Source: Dugong dugon
Taxonomy: Eukaryota > Chordata > Mammalia > Sirenia > Dugongidae
DNA length: 64,000 nucleotides
Direction: 5' to 3'
Assembly (NCBI GenBank): GCA_030035585.1
Contig: CM057460.1
Span: 222,787,711 to 222,851,710 of the forward strand
A program made the translations under genes and the position numbers. This document shows, piece by piece, positions 43,890 to 55,297 of this stretch (position 1 is the first letter of the stretch; every line of letters begins with the position of its first letter). The notes beneath the pieces were generated by a model. The model did not search any database, was not told the DNA's origin, and saw only the letters and a program-made list of their open reading frames with translations.

Positions 43890-44488
43890 AGAGGATTGTT
43901 GTCTGATTCTATTGTGAGCCTAGGGTGACACAGACTTGTGTGTGTTGGGGACCCCTAAGATTACCCCAGACTCAGTGATTCACTAGGACTCGTAGGACTC
44001 AGCATATAGCTAAGATTTATTACCGCAAAAGGACACAGAGCAAAATCAGCAAAGGGAAAAGGTATATGGGGTGAAGTCTGGGGAAAACCAGGCACAAACT
44101 TCCAGAGTCCTCCCCAAGTGGACCAACACAGGACGCACTTAATTCCCCCAACAATGAGTTGTGACAACATGTATTAAATGTCTTCAACCAGGGAAGCTCA
44201 TTAGAGACTCAGTGCCCAGGGTTTTTACTGGGGGCTAGACAAGTAGGCACTTCTGCCTGGCACGTGCCAAAATTCCAGACTCCAGAAGGAAAGCAGATGT
44301 TCAGCATAAACCATATTGTTTGCACAAAGTGTTTAGGCACAGTGAGCCACTCCAATCAGAGAATGATGAGAACCTTCCCAAAATCCAAGTTCCTAGGCAG
44401 GTAAGGGCCAACCTTGCCAGCAGGCCTTTCTAAGGACAGCAGTCTCAGGCCTCCTATGCTAATTGTTTTCTGCACACTATGTCAGCTC
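43890..44488 (-). repeat. Probable solo LTR, family not determined
   Basis: LTR-like block: TTGGGGACCCCTAAGATTAC, GCTAAGATTTATTACCGCAA, AAGGACACAGAGCAAAATCA, TTTTTACTGGGGGCTAGAC, CAGCAGGCCTTTCTAAGGAC, ending near TTTTCTGCACAC. GATTTATT reversed gives AATAAA, favouring the minus orientation. Confidence 0.55.
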
Positions 44489-44732
44489 CTGACCCCCTCA
44501 GGGTCCCAACTCAATGTGAGAGTCACAGGCTCAGTTTCCCCACCTAGTCACGGAGCCAAGGCTCAGTATGCCTAGCAGTGATGCTGGCTGTGTCCACCCT
44601 CAGGCATTCAAGCTCTCCCCCAGTCATGAGTTTTGTTTGCTTGTTGAGGGTAGGGTGAGGAGGGGGCTCGGAAAACTCCCTTACTTTTTATGAGTCTGGT
44701 AATTCATCAAAAAGTATGTCTTATCAAGAATG
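44489..44732. other. Unique intergenic DNA
   Basis: Nothing recognised. Confidence 0.35.
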
Positions 44733-44905
44733 AGGAGCCCTGGTGGCCCAGGGGTTAAGTGCTATGGCTGCTAACCAAAAGGTTGGCAGTTCGAATCCAC
44801 CATCTGCTCCTTGAAAACCCTATGGGGGAGTTCTACTTTGTCCCATAGGGTCGCAATGAGTCGGAATTGACTCAACGGCAATGGGTTTGGTTTTTTCTGG
44901 GGGGT
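44733..44905 (+). repeat. AfroSINE, full length
   Basis: Head GAGGAGCCCTGGTGGCCCAG, box B GCAGTTCGAATCCACC, tail GTCGCAATGAGTCGGAATTG, then GGTTTGGTTTTTTC. AAGTATGTCTTATCAAGAAT before and GGTATCAAGAATGTAAAA after share TATCAAGAATG, a likely target duplication. Confidence 0.96.
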
Positions 44906-45450
44906 ATCAAGAATGTAAAAGCTCCCAAGTAGGAAGGCTCCTCAGAACAACTAATTCATCATGTTTCAGAAATAAAATTCCTTTATATTTATCTTTTTTT
45001 AAGAATCTCTAAAAATCCCAATAAGAACTCCTAATCTCAGTTATCCAGGTTAAAAAAAATAAATACAGATATTGGGAGGTCATCGTCCATTGAATAGCTT
45101 TTCTCACAGAATCTTTGGAATCCCAAGTTTCCATTTCTCTACCTGGGAATCTATTTCTCTTGGCTGGCTTACATGATTGCTTGCTTCATTTCTTCCTTCA
45201 GGCAGGCCCGGCTCATCCGTTAGGCATAGTAGGCACAGTGCCTAGCACCCACGATACTTTTGTGGGTCTACAAAAATGTTTTTTAAAATTAGAAAGAAAA
45301 AGATTAGCTTTTAGGGTTGAAGAAAATGTTTCCATTTGAATCCAATCTGGATTATATTTGCATTTATATCAATGTAGTTATAAAATATGATTTTTAATGT
45401 ATTTTTATAATGGAAGAAGGGGCTTCTAAAGGCAAAAGTGGTGGGATTGT
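44906..45450. other. A/T-rich intergenic DNA
   Basis: No gene seen; 45190-45260 and 45655-45700 share the theme of GGCCC...CACCC text but nothing nameable. Confidence 0.35.
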
Positions 45451-45451
45451 T

Positions 45452-45646
45452 ACTTGTAGCTGAGTCAATTGAGACTTATAGCAACTCCACGCGACACAGT
45501 AGAACTGCCCCATGGGGTTTTCTAGGTTGTCATCTTTATGGAAGCAGATCGCTAGGTCTTTTCTCCTGTGGAGCGGCTGGTGGGTTCAAACCACTGACCT
45601 ATCAGTTAGTGGCCAAGCACTTTAACCACTGCACCACCAGGGCTCC
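45452..45646 (-). repeat. AfroSINE
   Basis: Reversed: TACTTGTAGCTGAGTCAATT, GTAGAACTGCCCCATGGGGT, ending in CACCACCAGGGCTCC. Confidence 0.92.
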
Positions 45647-46059
45647 TTGCAGAAGTGTCAAGGCCCCACAAAAGTCATAATGCAGCGCCCCCCACTTCAA
45701 TGTACTAGAAAAAAAATTACTTGGAACATAGTATGTTCCTATTACCATGTCCTAGCAGTGACATTAGAAATATGGTTATTTCAAAGAACAAAATTTCCAA
45801 ATTGTATAAATTGTTAAGACTATTAACTCTTTCAACTCTGGTAACTCTTTCACCTAACTTTTTGGACAAACCAAAATAAGATTCCAGGGAAAAGCACTTC
45901 AGCCTCCTGAATTGTTTAAAGCCTTTCCTTATTGGTAGTCTACAGTCTTTTCCAAGCTACACACTTTGACAAATCAGAAAAATTCCCGTTGGATGTATCC
46001 AAAATGGTGTGGGTGTATAGAGGGCTAAAGGGGAGCCCAAATTTTTATAGAGCTCTAAC
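45647..46059. other. A/T-rich intergenic DNA
   Basis: No gene seen. Confidence 0.35.
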
Positions 46060-46069
46060 AGCTCATGAT

Positions 46070-46999
46070 TTTTGTTTTCTTTGTGTTGAGGTGTAATCCA
46101 TACTGAAGGCTATATAGTCTTTGACCTTCATCATAAGTGCTTCAAGTCCTCTTTGCTTTCATCAAGCAAGGTTGTGTCATCTGCATATCGCAGGTTGTTA
46201 ATGAATCTTCCTCCAATTCTGATGTCACAATCTTCTTCATATAGTCCAGCTTCATGGATTATTTGCTCAGCATACAGATTGAATAAGTATGGTGAAAGGA
46301 TACAACCCTGATGCACAACTGTCCTGATTTTAAACCACGCAGCATCCCCTTGTTCCGTTCGGACTGCCTCTTGCTCTATGTACAGGTTCCACGTGAGCAC
46401 AGTTAAGTTGGATCCACAATCAACATCCATGGAAGCAGCAGTCAAGAAATCAATCGACATATTGCATCGGGCAAATCTGCTGCTAAAGACCTCTTTAAAG
46501 TGTTAAAAAACAAAGATGTCACTTTGAGAACTAAAGTGCGCCTGACCCAAGCCACGATGTTTTCAATCGCCTCATATGCATGAGGAGAAGGACAATGAAT
46601 AAGGAAGACTGAAGGAGAATTGATATCTTTGAATTATGGTGTTGGCAAAGAATATTGACTATACCATGGACTACCAAAAGAACGAACAAATTTGTCTTGG
46701 AAGAAGTACAGCCAGAATGTGCCTTAGAAGAGAGAATGGCAAGACTTCGTATCACGTGCTTTGGACACATTACCAGGAGGGACCAGTCCCTGGAGAGGGA
46801 CATCATACTTGGTAAAGGAGAGGGTCATAGAAAAAGAAGAAAAGAGGAAGATCCTCGATGAGATGAACTGACACAGTGGCTGAAACAATGGGCTCAAACA
46901 TAACAACGATTGTGAGGATGGTGCAGGACTGAGCAGTGTTTCATTCTGTTGTACATAGGGTCACTATGAGTCAGAACCGACTCGATGGCACCTAACAAT
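46070..46999 (+). mobile_element. RTE/BovB-type LINE with 5' inversion
   Basis: One insertion in two opposed halves. The left half (46070 to about 46395) reads on the minus strand and carries the reverse transcriptase core: GCILSPYLFNLYAEQIIHEA, then NLRYADDTTLLDESKEDLKH with the catalytic YADD box. The right half (about 46405-46999) reads on the plus strand and carries the polyprotein C-terminus (NKFVLEEVQPECALEERMAR) and the tail TCACTATGAGTCAGAACCGA, ending in CACCTAACAATAGC. AGCTCATGAT (46060-46069) and AGCACATGAT (47000-47009) flank the whole, so both halves came from one event. Stops and frameshifts make it inactive. Confidence 0.88.
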
Positions 47000-47009
47000 A
47001 GCACATGAT

Positions 47010-47388
47010 ACAAATTGTTTTATTTTAAATGAAAGGACTAGGATATTCTGCACTTTATGCTTTTTTTCCCCCTTACCAAGAGATAAGACAAAAACAGCAT
47101 CAAATTTTACACTATATTCAATAATCTATCTTTGGTGTTTGATTCTGTGAACAGAAATGGTCTCCTGATAAGTTGAATAAACTCAACCTAGTGAATCAAT
47201 TCTTAATGCCTCTGAAAAATCTACTTTTAAATCATTACCAAGAGCATCATAACCAAATCTCTGTTTCCTTACACACCAAATTTCTGTTTCACGTACTGCA
47301 AGGTTGCATCCTGACTTCCTGTTGTCTTTTATCTGGTGTGTCTGCCATTATAACTACATATCAACTCTGCCATCAAAAACTTCAAGAA
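47010..47388. other. A/T-rich intergenic DNA
   Basis: No gene recognised. Confidence 0.35.
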
Positions 47389-47389
47389 T

Positions 47390-49222
47390 CATATGATCAT
47401 CCCAACTGACTAAGAAAAAGCATTTGATGAAGTCCAACACCCATTCTTGATAAAAACTCTCTATAAAATAGGAATAGAAGGGAAATTCCTCATCATAATA
47501 AAGGGCATCTATACAAAATCAACACCGAACATCATTCTCAACAGAGAGAGGCTGAAAACCTTCCCCCTGAGAATGAGAACAAGACAAGGATGCCCTTTAT
47601 GACCACTCCTATTTGACACTGTGCTGGAAGTCCTAGCTAGAGCAATAAGGCAAGAAAAAGAAATAAAGGGCATCCAAATTGGTAATGAAGAAGTAAAACT
47701 GTCCCTATTTGTGGATGATATGATACTATACATAGAAAATCCAAAAGACTCCACAAGAAAACTACTGGAACTAACATAAAGATTCAGCAGAGTAGCAGGA
47801 TACAAGACCAACATACAAAAATAAGTTGGATTCCTATACACCAACAGAAAGAACTTCGAAAAGGAAATCAGGAAAACAATACCATTTATAATAACCCCTA
47901 AAAAAATAAAATAACTAGGAATAAATCTAACCAGAGATATAAAAGACTTATACAAAGAAAACTACAAAACATTATTGCAAGAAACCAAAAGAGACCTACA
48001 TAAATGGAAAAACATACTGTGCTTATAGATAGGAAGACTCAACATCATGACAATGTCAATTCTACCCAAAGCAATCTACAGATATAATGCAATCCTGATC
48101 CAAATACCAACTGCATTTTTTAATGAGATGGAAAACCAATCACAAAATTTATATGGAAAGGAAAGAGACCCTGGATAAGCAAAGCATTATGGAAGAAAAA
48201 GAACAAAGTAGGTGGCCTCACATTGCCTGATCTCAGAACCTACTCTACAGCCACAGCAGTCAAAACAGCCTGGTACTGGTACAACGACAGACACATAGAC
48301 CAATGTCATCTGACCTTTGACAAAGGCCCAAAGTCCATTAAATGGGGAAAAGATGGTCTTTTTAACAAATGGTGCTGGTAAAACTGGACGTCCATATGTA
48401 AAAAAATGAAACAGAACTCATATCTCACACCATACACAAAAAACTAACTCACAATGGATCAAAGACCTAAATATAAAACACAAAATAATATATATCTTGG
48501 AAGAAAAAGTAAGGACAACACTAGGGGCCCTAATACATGGCATGAAGAGAATACAAACCATAACTAACAATGCATAAATACCAGAAGAGAAACTAGATAA
48601 CTGGGAGTTCCTAAAAATTAAACTTATGCTTATCAAAGGACTTCACCAAAAGAATAAAAGAGAACCTGCAGACCGAAAAAAATTTTGGCTACAACATATC
48701 CAACAAGGGTCTAATCTCCAAAATCTATAGAATACTTCAATGCCTCAATAACAAAAAGACAAATAATCCAATTAAAAAATGGGCAAATGATATGCACAGA
48801 AACTTCATGAAAGAAGATATTCAGGCAGCTAAAAGACACCTGAGGAAATGCTCGAGATCATTAGCCATTAGAGAAATGCAAATCAAAATTACAATGAGAT
48901 ACCATCACACCCCGACATTACTGGCACTAATTTAAAAAAACAGAAAATAACAAATGTTGGACAGGATGCATTGAAATTGGAACTCTTATGCACCGCTAAT
49001 GGGACTGCAAAATGGTACTACGGAAAATGATACAGCGCCTCCTTAGAAAGCTAGAAATAGAAATACCATATGATCTAGGAATCCCACTCCCACCAATATT
49101 TCCTGGAGAAATAAGAGCCATTACACGAATAGACATATGCATACTCATGTTCATTACAGCATTATTCACAATAGCAAAAAGATGGAAACAACCTAAGTGT
49201 CCATCAACAGATGAATGGATGT
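47390..49222 (+). mobile_element. L1 ORF2 fragment (reverse transcriptase to C-terminus)
   Basis: Starts inside ORF2 at CATATGATCATCCCAACTGA and runs to CCATCAACAGATGAATGGAT. Recognisable are [34 protein letters not shown] (the L1 F-ADD catalytic box, here with Val in place of Ala), [16 protein letters not shown], and near the end KMIQRLLRKLEIEIPYD. There are many stops and frameshifts, and both ends are missing; no poly-A tail follows. Confidence 0.9.
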
Positions 49223-49335
49223 AAAAACATTAGGTAGGAGAAACATTCCATAACCATAGTACATTCAGACAAATGCATAATCCTAAACACATAACTCTTT
49301 TAAAACATTCCAGTTTAGTCCTCTCTACACCTTAA

Positions 49336-49500
49336 CTGGAAACCCTGGTGGCGTAGTGGTTAAGAGCTATAGCTGCTAAACAAAAGGTCAGCAGTTTGAA
49401 TCCACCAGGTGCTCCTTGGAAACTCTATGGGGCAGTTCTACTCTGTCCTATAGGGTAGCTATGAGTTGGAATCGACTGGAGGGCAATGGGTTAAATGGGC
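49336..49500 (+). repeat. AfroSINE, full length
   Basis: Head GGAAACCCTGGTGGCGTAG, box B GCAGTTTGAATCCACC, tail GTAGCTATGAGTTGGAATCG then ACTGGAGGGCAATGGGTTAA. Confidence 0.95.
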
Positions 49501-49530
49501 TGACTGGAGGGCAATGGGTTAAATGGGCTT
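49475..49530 (+). repeat. Tandem duplication of the SINE 3' tail
   Basis: The 28-base unit beginning GACTGGAGGGCAATGGGTTA and ending AAATGGGCT is present twice in a row, the second copy directly after the SINE. Confidence 0.95.
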
Positions 49531-49990
49531 ACACCTTAACTATCTTTCCGTTCATATGCATATGGCCCTGGGCTCTGGCTGGGTGGAACTGGAAGACGCT
49601 GGCCTCCTGTCAATCAACCTGCTTATCTGATCTGGCTTTTGCCCCAGGCCACTCCAGGTACAGCTTTTCAGCCATTCTAAGAATCAAAAATTCAGTTCTT
49701 TATCTTACAAACTTCCATGCTTTCATGAGTCTGGAGCCATTGCAAAGAATCCTGCTTCTGATGCCAACTGTGGAGGCAGTGTCTGACCTCCTCCTACCTT
49801 ACAAGGGAGGAAGGAGAACCCAGATCAACAACCCAAAGCTGATTCCAATGAGGCGGAGGTCAGACATGCCTCCTCTCTCTGCCATCTTTACTAATTCTGA
49901 CACCAGTTGTCCCTCACACAGCACTCTCTACTTCTCTGCTGGTTCACTTAATTCATTGCACTGGCCACACAGAACTCAAAGATCATACTC
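49531..49990. other. Unique intergenic DNA
   Basis: A 195-codon plus frame spans 49416-50003, but it starts inside the SINE and has no recognisable domain, so it is not called as a gene. Confidence 0.45.
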
Positions 49991-49991
49991 A

Positions 49992-50975
49992 CCACTGCTC
50001 TGATAGGGATCACGATAAAGGGTACCAGATAGAGTGGTAGAAAAATGTAGAACAAAATTCAAATTTATAAGAAAAGGCCAGGCTTAATAGTTGGACAGAG
50101 ACTAGAGGAACCTCTGAGACTACGGCCCCTGGACACCCTGCTAACTCAGAACTGAAGCCACTCCCAGAGTCCACCTTTCAGCCAAAGACTAGACAGACCT
50201 AGAAAACAAACAATAACACACACGAGAAACACACTTCTTGGTTCAGTCAAGTATATGAGACCAAATGGGCAACATCTACCCAAAAGCAATGACGAGAAGG
50301 CAGGAAGGGATGGAAAAACTGGACAAATGTGTCACCCAAATAAGGTCAATGCCCTGGAGTAGTACAGCCAACGAAACTACTCCAAGTCAGAAAGAGTGAG
50401 AAAGTTTTAATTTAGGAAGTGTCTACCACCGGGCATCCAACAGCAATGCAGGCTGTCTCTATGGAGTCCCAAAAGGCATTTTCACATCAGAGCTTATATA
50501 TGATTTTAAAGGAGGTTAGAAGTGTCATTATTTATTACAAGGTAATTACAAAAGACTCTTTCTCGTACTGGACATTTCCTTATCTGATATCTGGGCTCTA
50601 ATCTTCCTGTGGGGGATCCTAAGTCACAGGTGGCCAGACAGAGGAAAACAAAGTCATTAACAAAGTATGTAAAAAGAAGAAGGCAAAGGAAAAAAGAGAG
50701 AGAAAACACCACCTTACAGGTTCATCATTGTGTTAGTTATGTCAAGCTCTCAGTCGCCCATTTTGGAAAGGAGAAAATACGCTGGGGAGTTTTAGGGTGA
50801 CAGATGGAAACGGGGAACCCAGGATGGAAAGAGAGAGGGGAGAGTGCTGACACATTGCAGGGATTGTGACCAACGTCACAAAACAATTAGTGTATAAATT
50901 TTTGAATGAGAGACTTGATTTGTGCAGTAAACTTTTAAAACACAATACAAGGAAAAAACAAAACCAAACAAAAAA
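49992..50975 (+). mobile_element. L1 3' UTR fragment split by a solo LTR
   Basis: 49992-50329 (ACTGCTCTGATAGGGATCAC, CCTCTGAGACTACGGCCCCT, CAGCCAAAGACTAGACAGAC) continues at 50803-50975 (GATGGAAACGGGGAACCCAG, GAGAGTGCTGACACATTGCA) to an A-rich tail. It is the forward orientation of the family seen reversed at 12156. Confidence 0.88.
50330..50802. repeat. Solo LTR with 8-base terminal inverted repeat
   Basis: Begins TGTCACCC and ends GGGTGACA, perfect inverted ends starting TG and ending CA. Flanked by AATG (50326-50329) and GATG (50803-50806), a 4-base duplication with one change, as for class I (gammaretrovirus-like) LTRs. A TATATAAG on the minus strand near 50497 favours minus orientation. 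Contains no coding sequence. Confidence 0.7.
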
Positions 50976-51268
50976 ACTTCAAGAACCTAACAAGGTGGCT
51001 CTCCCTTGGGTCAGCAATTCAGAGATCTCGCCAGTCTCCTCCCATGGAGAATAGCCTTGCCATCCAGATCATCTGAAAACCCGACCGGGGTAAAGGTTTT
51101 CTAACAGCAGATTGCGACCAAAATGCAGATTACGAAAGCCATGCAGTGTGTTGTGACTGAGGTTTTTCACTGTAAATGAATCAGATGGAAGCAGATTTGC
51201 AAATGAAGCTAATGGAGCTTAAACTCCAGGGGCCCTTACTTATACAAACCATTGCCAAGTCATAAACA
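50976..51268. other. Unique intergenic DNA
   Basis: Nothing recognised. Confidence 0.35.
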
Positions 51269-51269
51269 T

Positions 51270-51479
51270 CTTGTTGCTGTTAGTAGTCGTCAAGTCGATT
51301 CCGACTCATGGCGACCCCATGTGTACAGAGTAGAACTGCTCCGTAATATTTTCAAGGCTGTGACCTTTCAGAGGTAGATTGCCAGGCCCACCTTCCGAGA
51401 CGCCTCTGAGTGGGTTCAAACTGCCAACCTTTTGGCTAGTAGTCAAGTGCTTAACTGTTTGCGCCATCCGGGAGTGCCT
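51270..51479 (-). repeat. AfroSINE (CACCCAG subfamily)
   Basis: Reversed: TTGCTGTTAGTAGTCGTCAA, CCGACTCATGGCGACCCCAT, ending GTTTGCGCCATCCGGGAGTG. Confidence 0.93.
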
Positions 51480-51985
51480 ATAAATACCTTACTATAACAA
51501 CTTTTTACAAAAACACGACCATCCATTTACGGAACACAAAAGGGATGTCTGTCTCTTTCCATTCCGACTTCCCAGCACCATTGTTGTCCCTTCCTGTTGG
51601 CTGGTACTGAAGTGACCGTGGGCTTTTTGAGGAACTAAGGGTGTGTTGAAGAGAGGATAACATTAGTTTGGATTTAGGGAGATGTGTGTGTGATTTGTTG
51701 TCAAGTGTGAGAAAATCTCTACTGAGTTCTTTCATATATGGGCTGTTTGGAATTTGGGAGGATTTTCCACAACCTTCTGTTGGGACATTCACATACAGCT
51801 AGTGCTAAGTATCTTAGGACATGTTAGCTTGACTAGCAATAATAATTTAAAAAAACCGTAAAAATGCAAAATATAACATAAAATAAAATAAAATAACAAG
51901 CTTCAGTTCTGCTCCTGATCAAGATAAAGAGTAACAGGGGTAGGATTTAACCACCCTGCAGGAAACAACCCAAGTGAACCAAGTT
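51480..51985. other. Unique intergenic DNA
   Basis: No gene; AAAAT-type simple repeat at about 51883-51898. Confidence 0.4.
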
Positions 51986-51989
51986 AAAA

Positions 51990-52600
51990 TAAAAACATGA
52001 TCTAGCCAAATGTGTGGAATACAGCTGAAGCAATATTTACTCAAAAGAAATGAAAGCATATGTCCATATAAAGACCTGTACATGAATGTTCATTGAAGCT
52101 TTATTTGTAATAACCCAAACTGGAAATAGCCAACAGGTAAAGGAAGCAACAAACTGTGGTATATCCAGATGATGAAATACTACTCAGAAATAAAATAAAT
52201 GAACTATTGATACACACAACATGGATAAATACCAAAATAATTATGATTAAAAAGGTCAGAAAAAGCAGAGTACATGGTATATAATCCCATTTATATAAAA
52301 TTATAGATAATTCAGACAAATCTATAGGATTGCTATGAGCCAGAAACGACTTGATGGCAATGGGTTAACGGTTAAGAAAGCAGATCCCTAGTTACCTAGA
52401 GGAGGGGAGGGGCAGATGGGAGACATCACAATTGCCCATGAGGAAACTTTTAGGGCTGATGTATATGTTCGTTATCCTGACTCTGGCAACGGTTTCAGGA
52501 GGGTATACATTTATCAACATTCATCAAATTTTACACTTCAAATATGCATAGTTTATTGCTTGTGAATTACACCTCAATAAAGCTGGTAACAAAGGTTTCG
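51990..52600 (+). mobile_element. Old L1M-type 3' end
   Basis: ATGTCCATATAAAGACCTGT, CATTGAAGCTTTATTTGTAA, AATACTACTCAGAAATAAAA, then ATTACACCTCAATAAAGCTG. At 52320-52372 it is interrupted by a SINE 3' tail only (GATTGCTATGAGCCAGAAAC). Confidence 0.8.
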
Positions 52601-53308
52601 GAGATTTCTAACCTATATCTAGAAATTCACACCTAGACACATTATAGTGAAATGGCAGCACACTAAGCTGGACAGACAATCTGAAAAGAAGCCCAGGAGA
52701 AAAGGAAGATCATCTACAGAGGAAAATCGATCAGATGCTAGGCTGACTGTTCACATGCAAAAATGAAAACTAGGAGATGGCAGAGTAGTATCTTCAAAGC
52801 ATTGAAAGATAAATTGTCACTAAAGATTGGGATCCTTCAAATCTTTCCAGAAAGAGAGTGAACTCTTCTCCTTCCCTTTAAAACATACTATTGCCTGCCT
52901 ACCTGCCTGTCAGCCCTCCTTCCTTCCTTCATCAGAAAGCCAGTAGGTGGATTCATATGAGGTGGGCAGCCAGCCTGAGTGTGGAAGGCAGGCCCAAAGG
53001 GGGCTGGGAGATTGGTTACACGTAGCAAGCACTCAAATGCTAGCTATTATTACTAATATTGGGTTTACTGGTGAGTTTATTCAGGCAACTCTCACAGTGA
53101 GGTGACCTAATGAGTGGCACTTTAGCAGTGCCTGTGACAATCCCAGCATCCCACACATACAAAATGATCACGGCAGCATGAAACTGCGCGGCATGTGTTA
53201 ACATTCAAGGGACTCAGCATCGATCTACTACCAGCTATTTGAACATTTCAATTCCTCCTCAAGCTTACTGAGGACAACATAAGTATTTAAATGCTCTACG
53301 GGTCTCTT
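52601..53308. other. Unique intergenic DNA
   Basis: Nothing recognised beyond a (CTGC)/(CCTT) simple tract at 52893-52932. Confidence 0.4.
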
Positions 53309-53309
53309 G

Positions 53310-53522
53310 GAGTACCTGGATAGAGCAAATGGTTAACGCTCTTGGCTGCTCACTGAAAGGTTGGAGGTTCCAGTTTACCTAAGAGGCACCTCAGAAGAAA
53401 GGCCGGGTGATCTACTTCCAAAAGGTCACAGTCATGAAAACCTTAAGGAGCACAGCTCTACCTGGACATACATGGGTCACCATGAGTTGGAACTGACTCG
53501 ATGGCAACTGGTGTGGGTCTCT
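53310..53522 (+). repeat. AfroSINE (CACCCAG subfamily)
   Basis: Head GGAGTACCTGGATAGAGCAA, GAAGAAAGGCCGGGTGATC, tail CACCATGAGTTGGAACTGAC. GGGTCTCTT both before and after (53300, 53515) marks the target duplication. Confidence 0.94.
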
Positions 53523-54133
53523 TATTGAATAGCTGGATGAAAATCTAGGAATTATATACAGAAATATTCAGAATATTAACTGAAAATAAACTGGTTATTG
53601 TCTCCATCTGTGACAAGATTACTTTGCTATATATGTTTATTTATCAAATACTTAATAGGCACCTTCCCTTTGCAGAGCCTGGAAACACTCCGGGTCTAGC
53701 GGACTAGGCCACAAGTGGATAAAAGAGAACGTAGCAAGTCGAATGACAGGGGTATGTCCAGGATATAATGGGAACACTTAGAGGGGGCAACTACTTTGGG
53801 CTGGGGTGAGGAATGTGTCTAAAGGGATCAGAAATGTTTCTTGGAGGGATTGATGGCAACCACAATGTGGAGCTGAATTATGCAGCTGGGTCAAAGGCTG
53901 GTTGGTATTACTGCCTGGTCTGTGCAGTGACCAAGTGACCCTCCTGTAGAGGATGGGAGCCATGGCCAAATTCATGGTACAGCAGGGCTTTACCGTGTTC
54001 TTAAAGTGCTGCTCTGCCAACACGGGGAATCTTCTGGAGATACAACCCTGATGTGAAGAGTGTCTCCTGTGCAACTTTCACAGCGCCTACTTTGCAAGAA
54101 CAGAGCCCAGATTTAGCCTCTGGTTGGGGAAAA
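53523..54133. other. Unique intergenic DNA
   Basis: No gene recognised. Confidence 0.4.
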
Positions 54134-54134
54134 A

Positions 54135-54302
54135 TGGAGGCCTGGTGGCTCAGTGGTTAAGAGCTCGGCTGCTAACCAAAAGGTTGGCAATTCGAATCCA
54201 CCAGCCGCTCCTTGGAAACCCTGTGGGGCAGTTCTACTCTGTCCTATAGGGTCGCTATGAGTCGGAATTGACTCGACGACTATGGGTTTTTTGGTTTTGG
54301 GG
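54135..54302 (+). repeat. AfroSINE, full length
   Basis: GAGGCCTGGTGGCTCAGTGG, box B GCAATTCGAATCCACC, tail GTCGCTATGAGTCGGAATTG. TTGGGGAAAAAT flanks both sides (54125 and 54297), a perfect target duplication, so this is a young copy. Confidence 0.97.
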
Positions 54303-55290
54303 AAAAATATTAAACGCTGGAAGTATTGGTTTTGCCACCACATGTATTCACTGTCTGGAGTGTGTGCCTATAACCAAGGAGGATGCAATAGGTATGCAAC
54401 AATGCCAACCCTCAAAAAGCCTGTTATTACTATGAGGAAAGGGCAAATCTAAGTCTTTCAATCAATATTTGATGGCAAGTTGAATAGCCAGGTTAAAGCA
54501 GAAGGAAGAGACAAAGATTATACCATCTGCTCCTGGTACATTGTATTCAAGAAACTGTCAGCTAGAGGCTCCCAAGAAAGACCAGTTTAGGACACAGGCA
54601 GAGGGGACAAAAGCATGGCAGGTATAGACGCAAGGCCAGGAGAGTGCATCGGTGCCCATCAACCAGGCGGGAATCTCTCTGCTTTGCCCCCACTCTCAAG
54701 GCCCTTTCCTTGCTTTCCAGTCAACTTGGAGGTGGTAATTTGAAATGCAGACAGCTCAGTTCCTAACTTTAAAGGGAAAGCTGACATAATGAAAAGACTA
54801 ATATATCCTGGTACTACAGAACAGCCTCATTAGAATGCAAAAAAAAAAAAAAAAAAAAAAAAAAGTGCTACCAGGGTGAAGCTCTTCAATTATGAAATAA
54901 AACTAGTTTGTCAACTGCTATGCTTAAATGCCCATGCAGAGTGCTTATAAACCTTCTATTTATGCATTTACTCCCACAATCAGTTTTAAAAAACTACTAA
55001 TATGACCGGTGAAGAAGAAAAGGGGATCATTCAAGATTGCTGCTTATCTGGCTTTAATGATTGTGTATTGGCCGTGTCCAAATAACTGAAGTTTTAATAC
55101 AAACTTAATTCTACAAGCAACCAGGAACTACTGGGGTAAATTACATATCACCCACTACTCTTCAGTGGCTATTCACATTACCCAAGTAGAAGGGCTTTAT
55201 CTTTATTTTCATAAATTTAAAAGCTATGAATCATTATCAAATTCCAAACAATATCAACGAGACCATGACTCCAAACAAAATACAGTACAA
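54303..55290. other. Intergenic DNA beyond the ZBTB21 3' end
   Basis: A 26-base poly-A run at about 54839-54864 is not preceded by a recognisable retrocopy. No gene seen. Confidence 0.4.
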
Positions 55291-55291
55291 A

Positions 55292-55297
55292 TTTATT
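55292..55297 (-). terminator. ZBTB21: Candidate distal polyadenylation signal of ZBTB21
   Basis: AATAAA on the minus strand, followed by a T/G-rich stretch within 40 bases. Competes with the signal at 58457-58462. Confidence 0.35.

Noticed and set aside
49416-50003. 195-codon plus-strand frame
   Set aside because: It begins within an AfroSINE and runs through unique DNA with no recognisable domain.
54149-54215. tRNA-gene-like sequences in many AfroSINE heads
   Set aside because: They have box A/B matches but lack a sound acceptor stem and are fused to the SINE body; they are SINE heads, not tRNA genes.
54839-54864. 26-base poly-A run as the tail of a processed pseudogene
   Set aside because: The preceding sequence shows no coding similarity and no flanking duplication was found.
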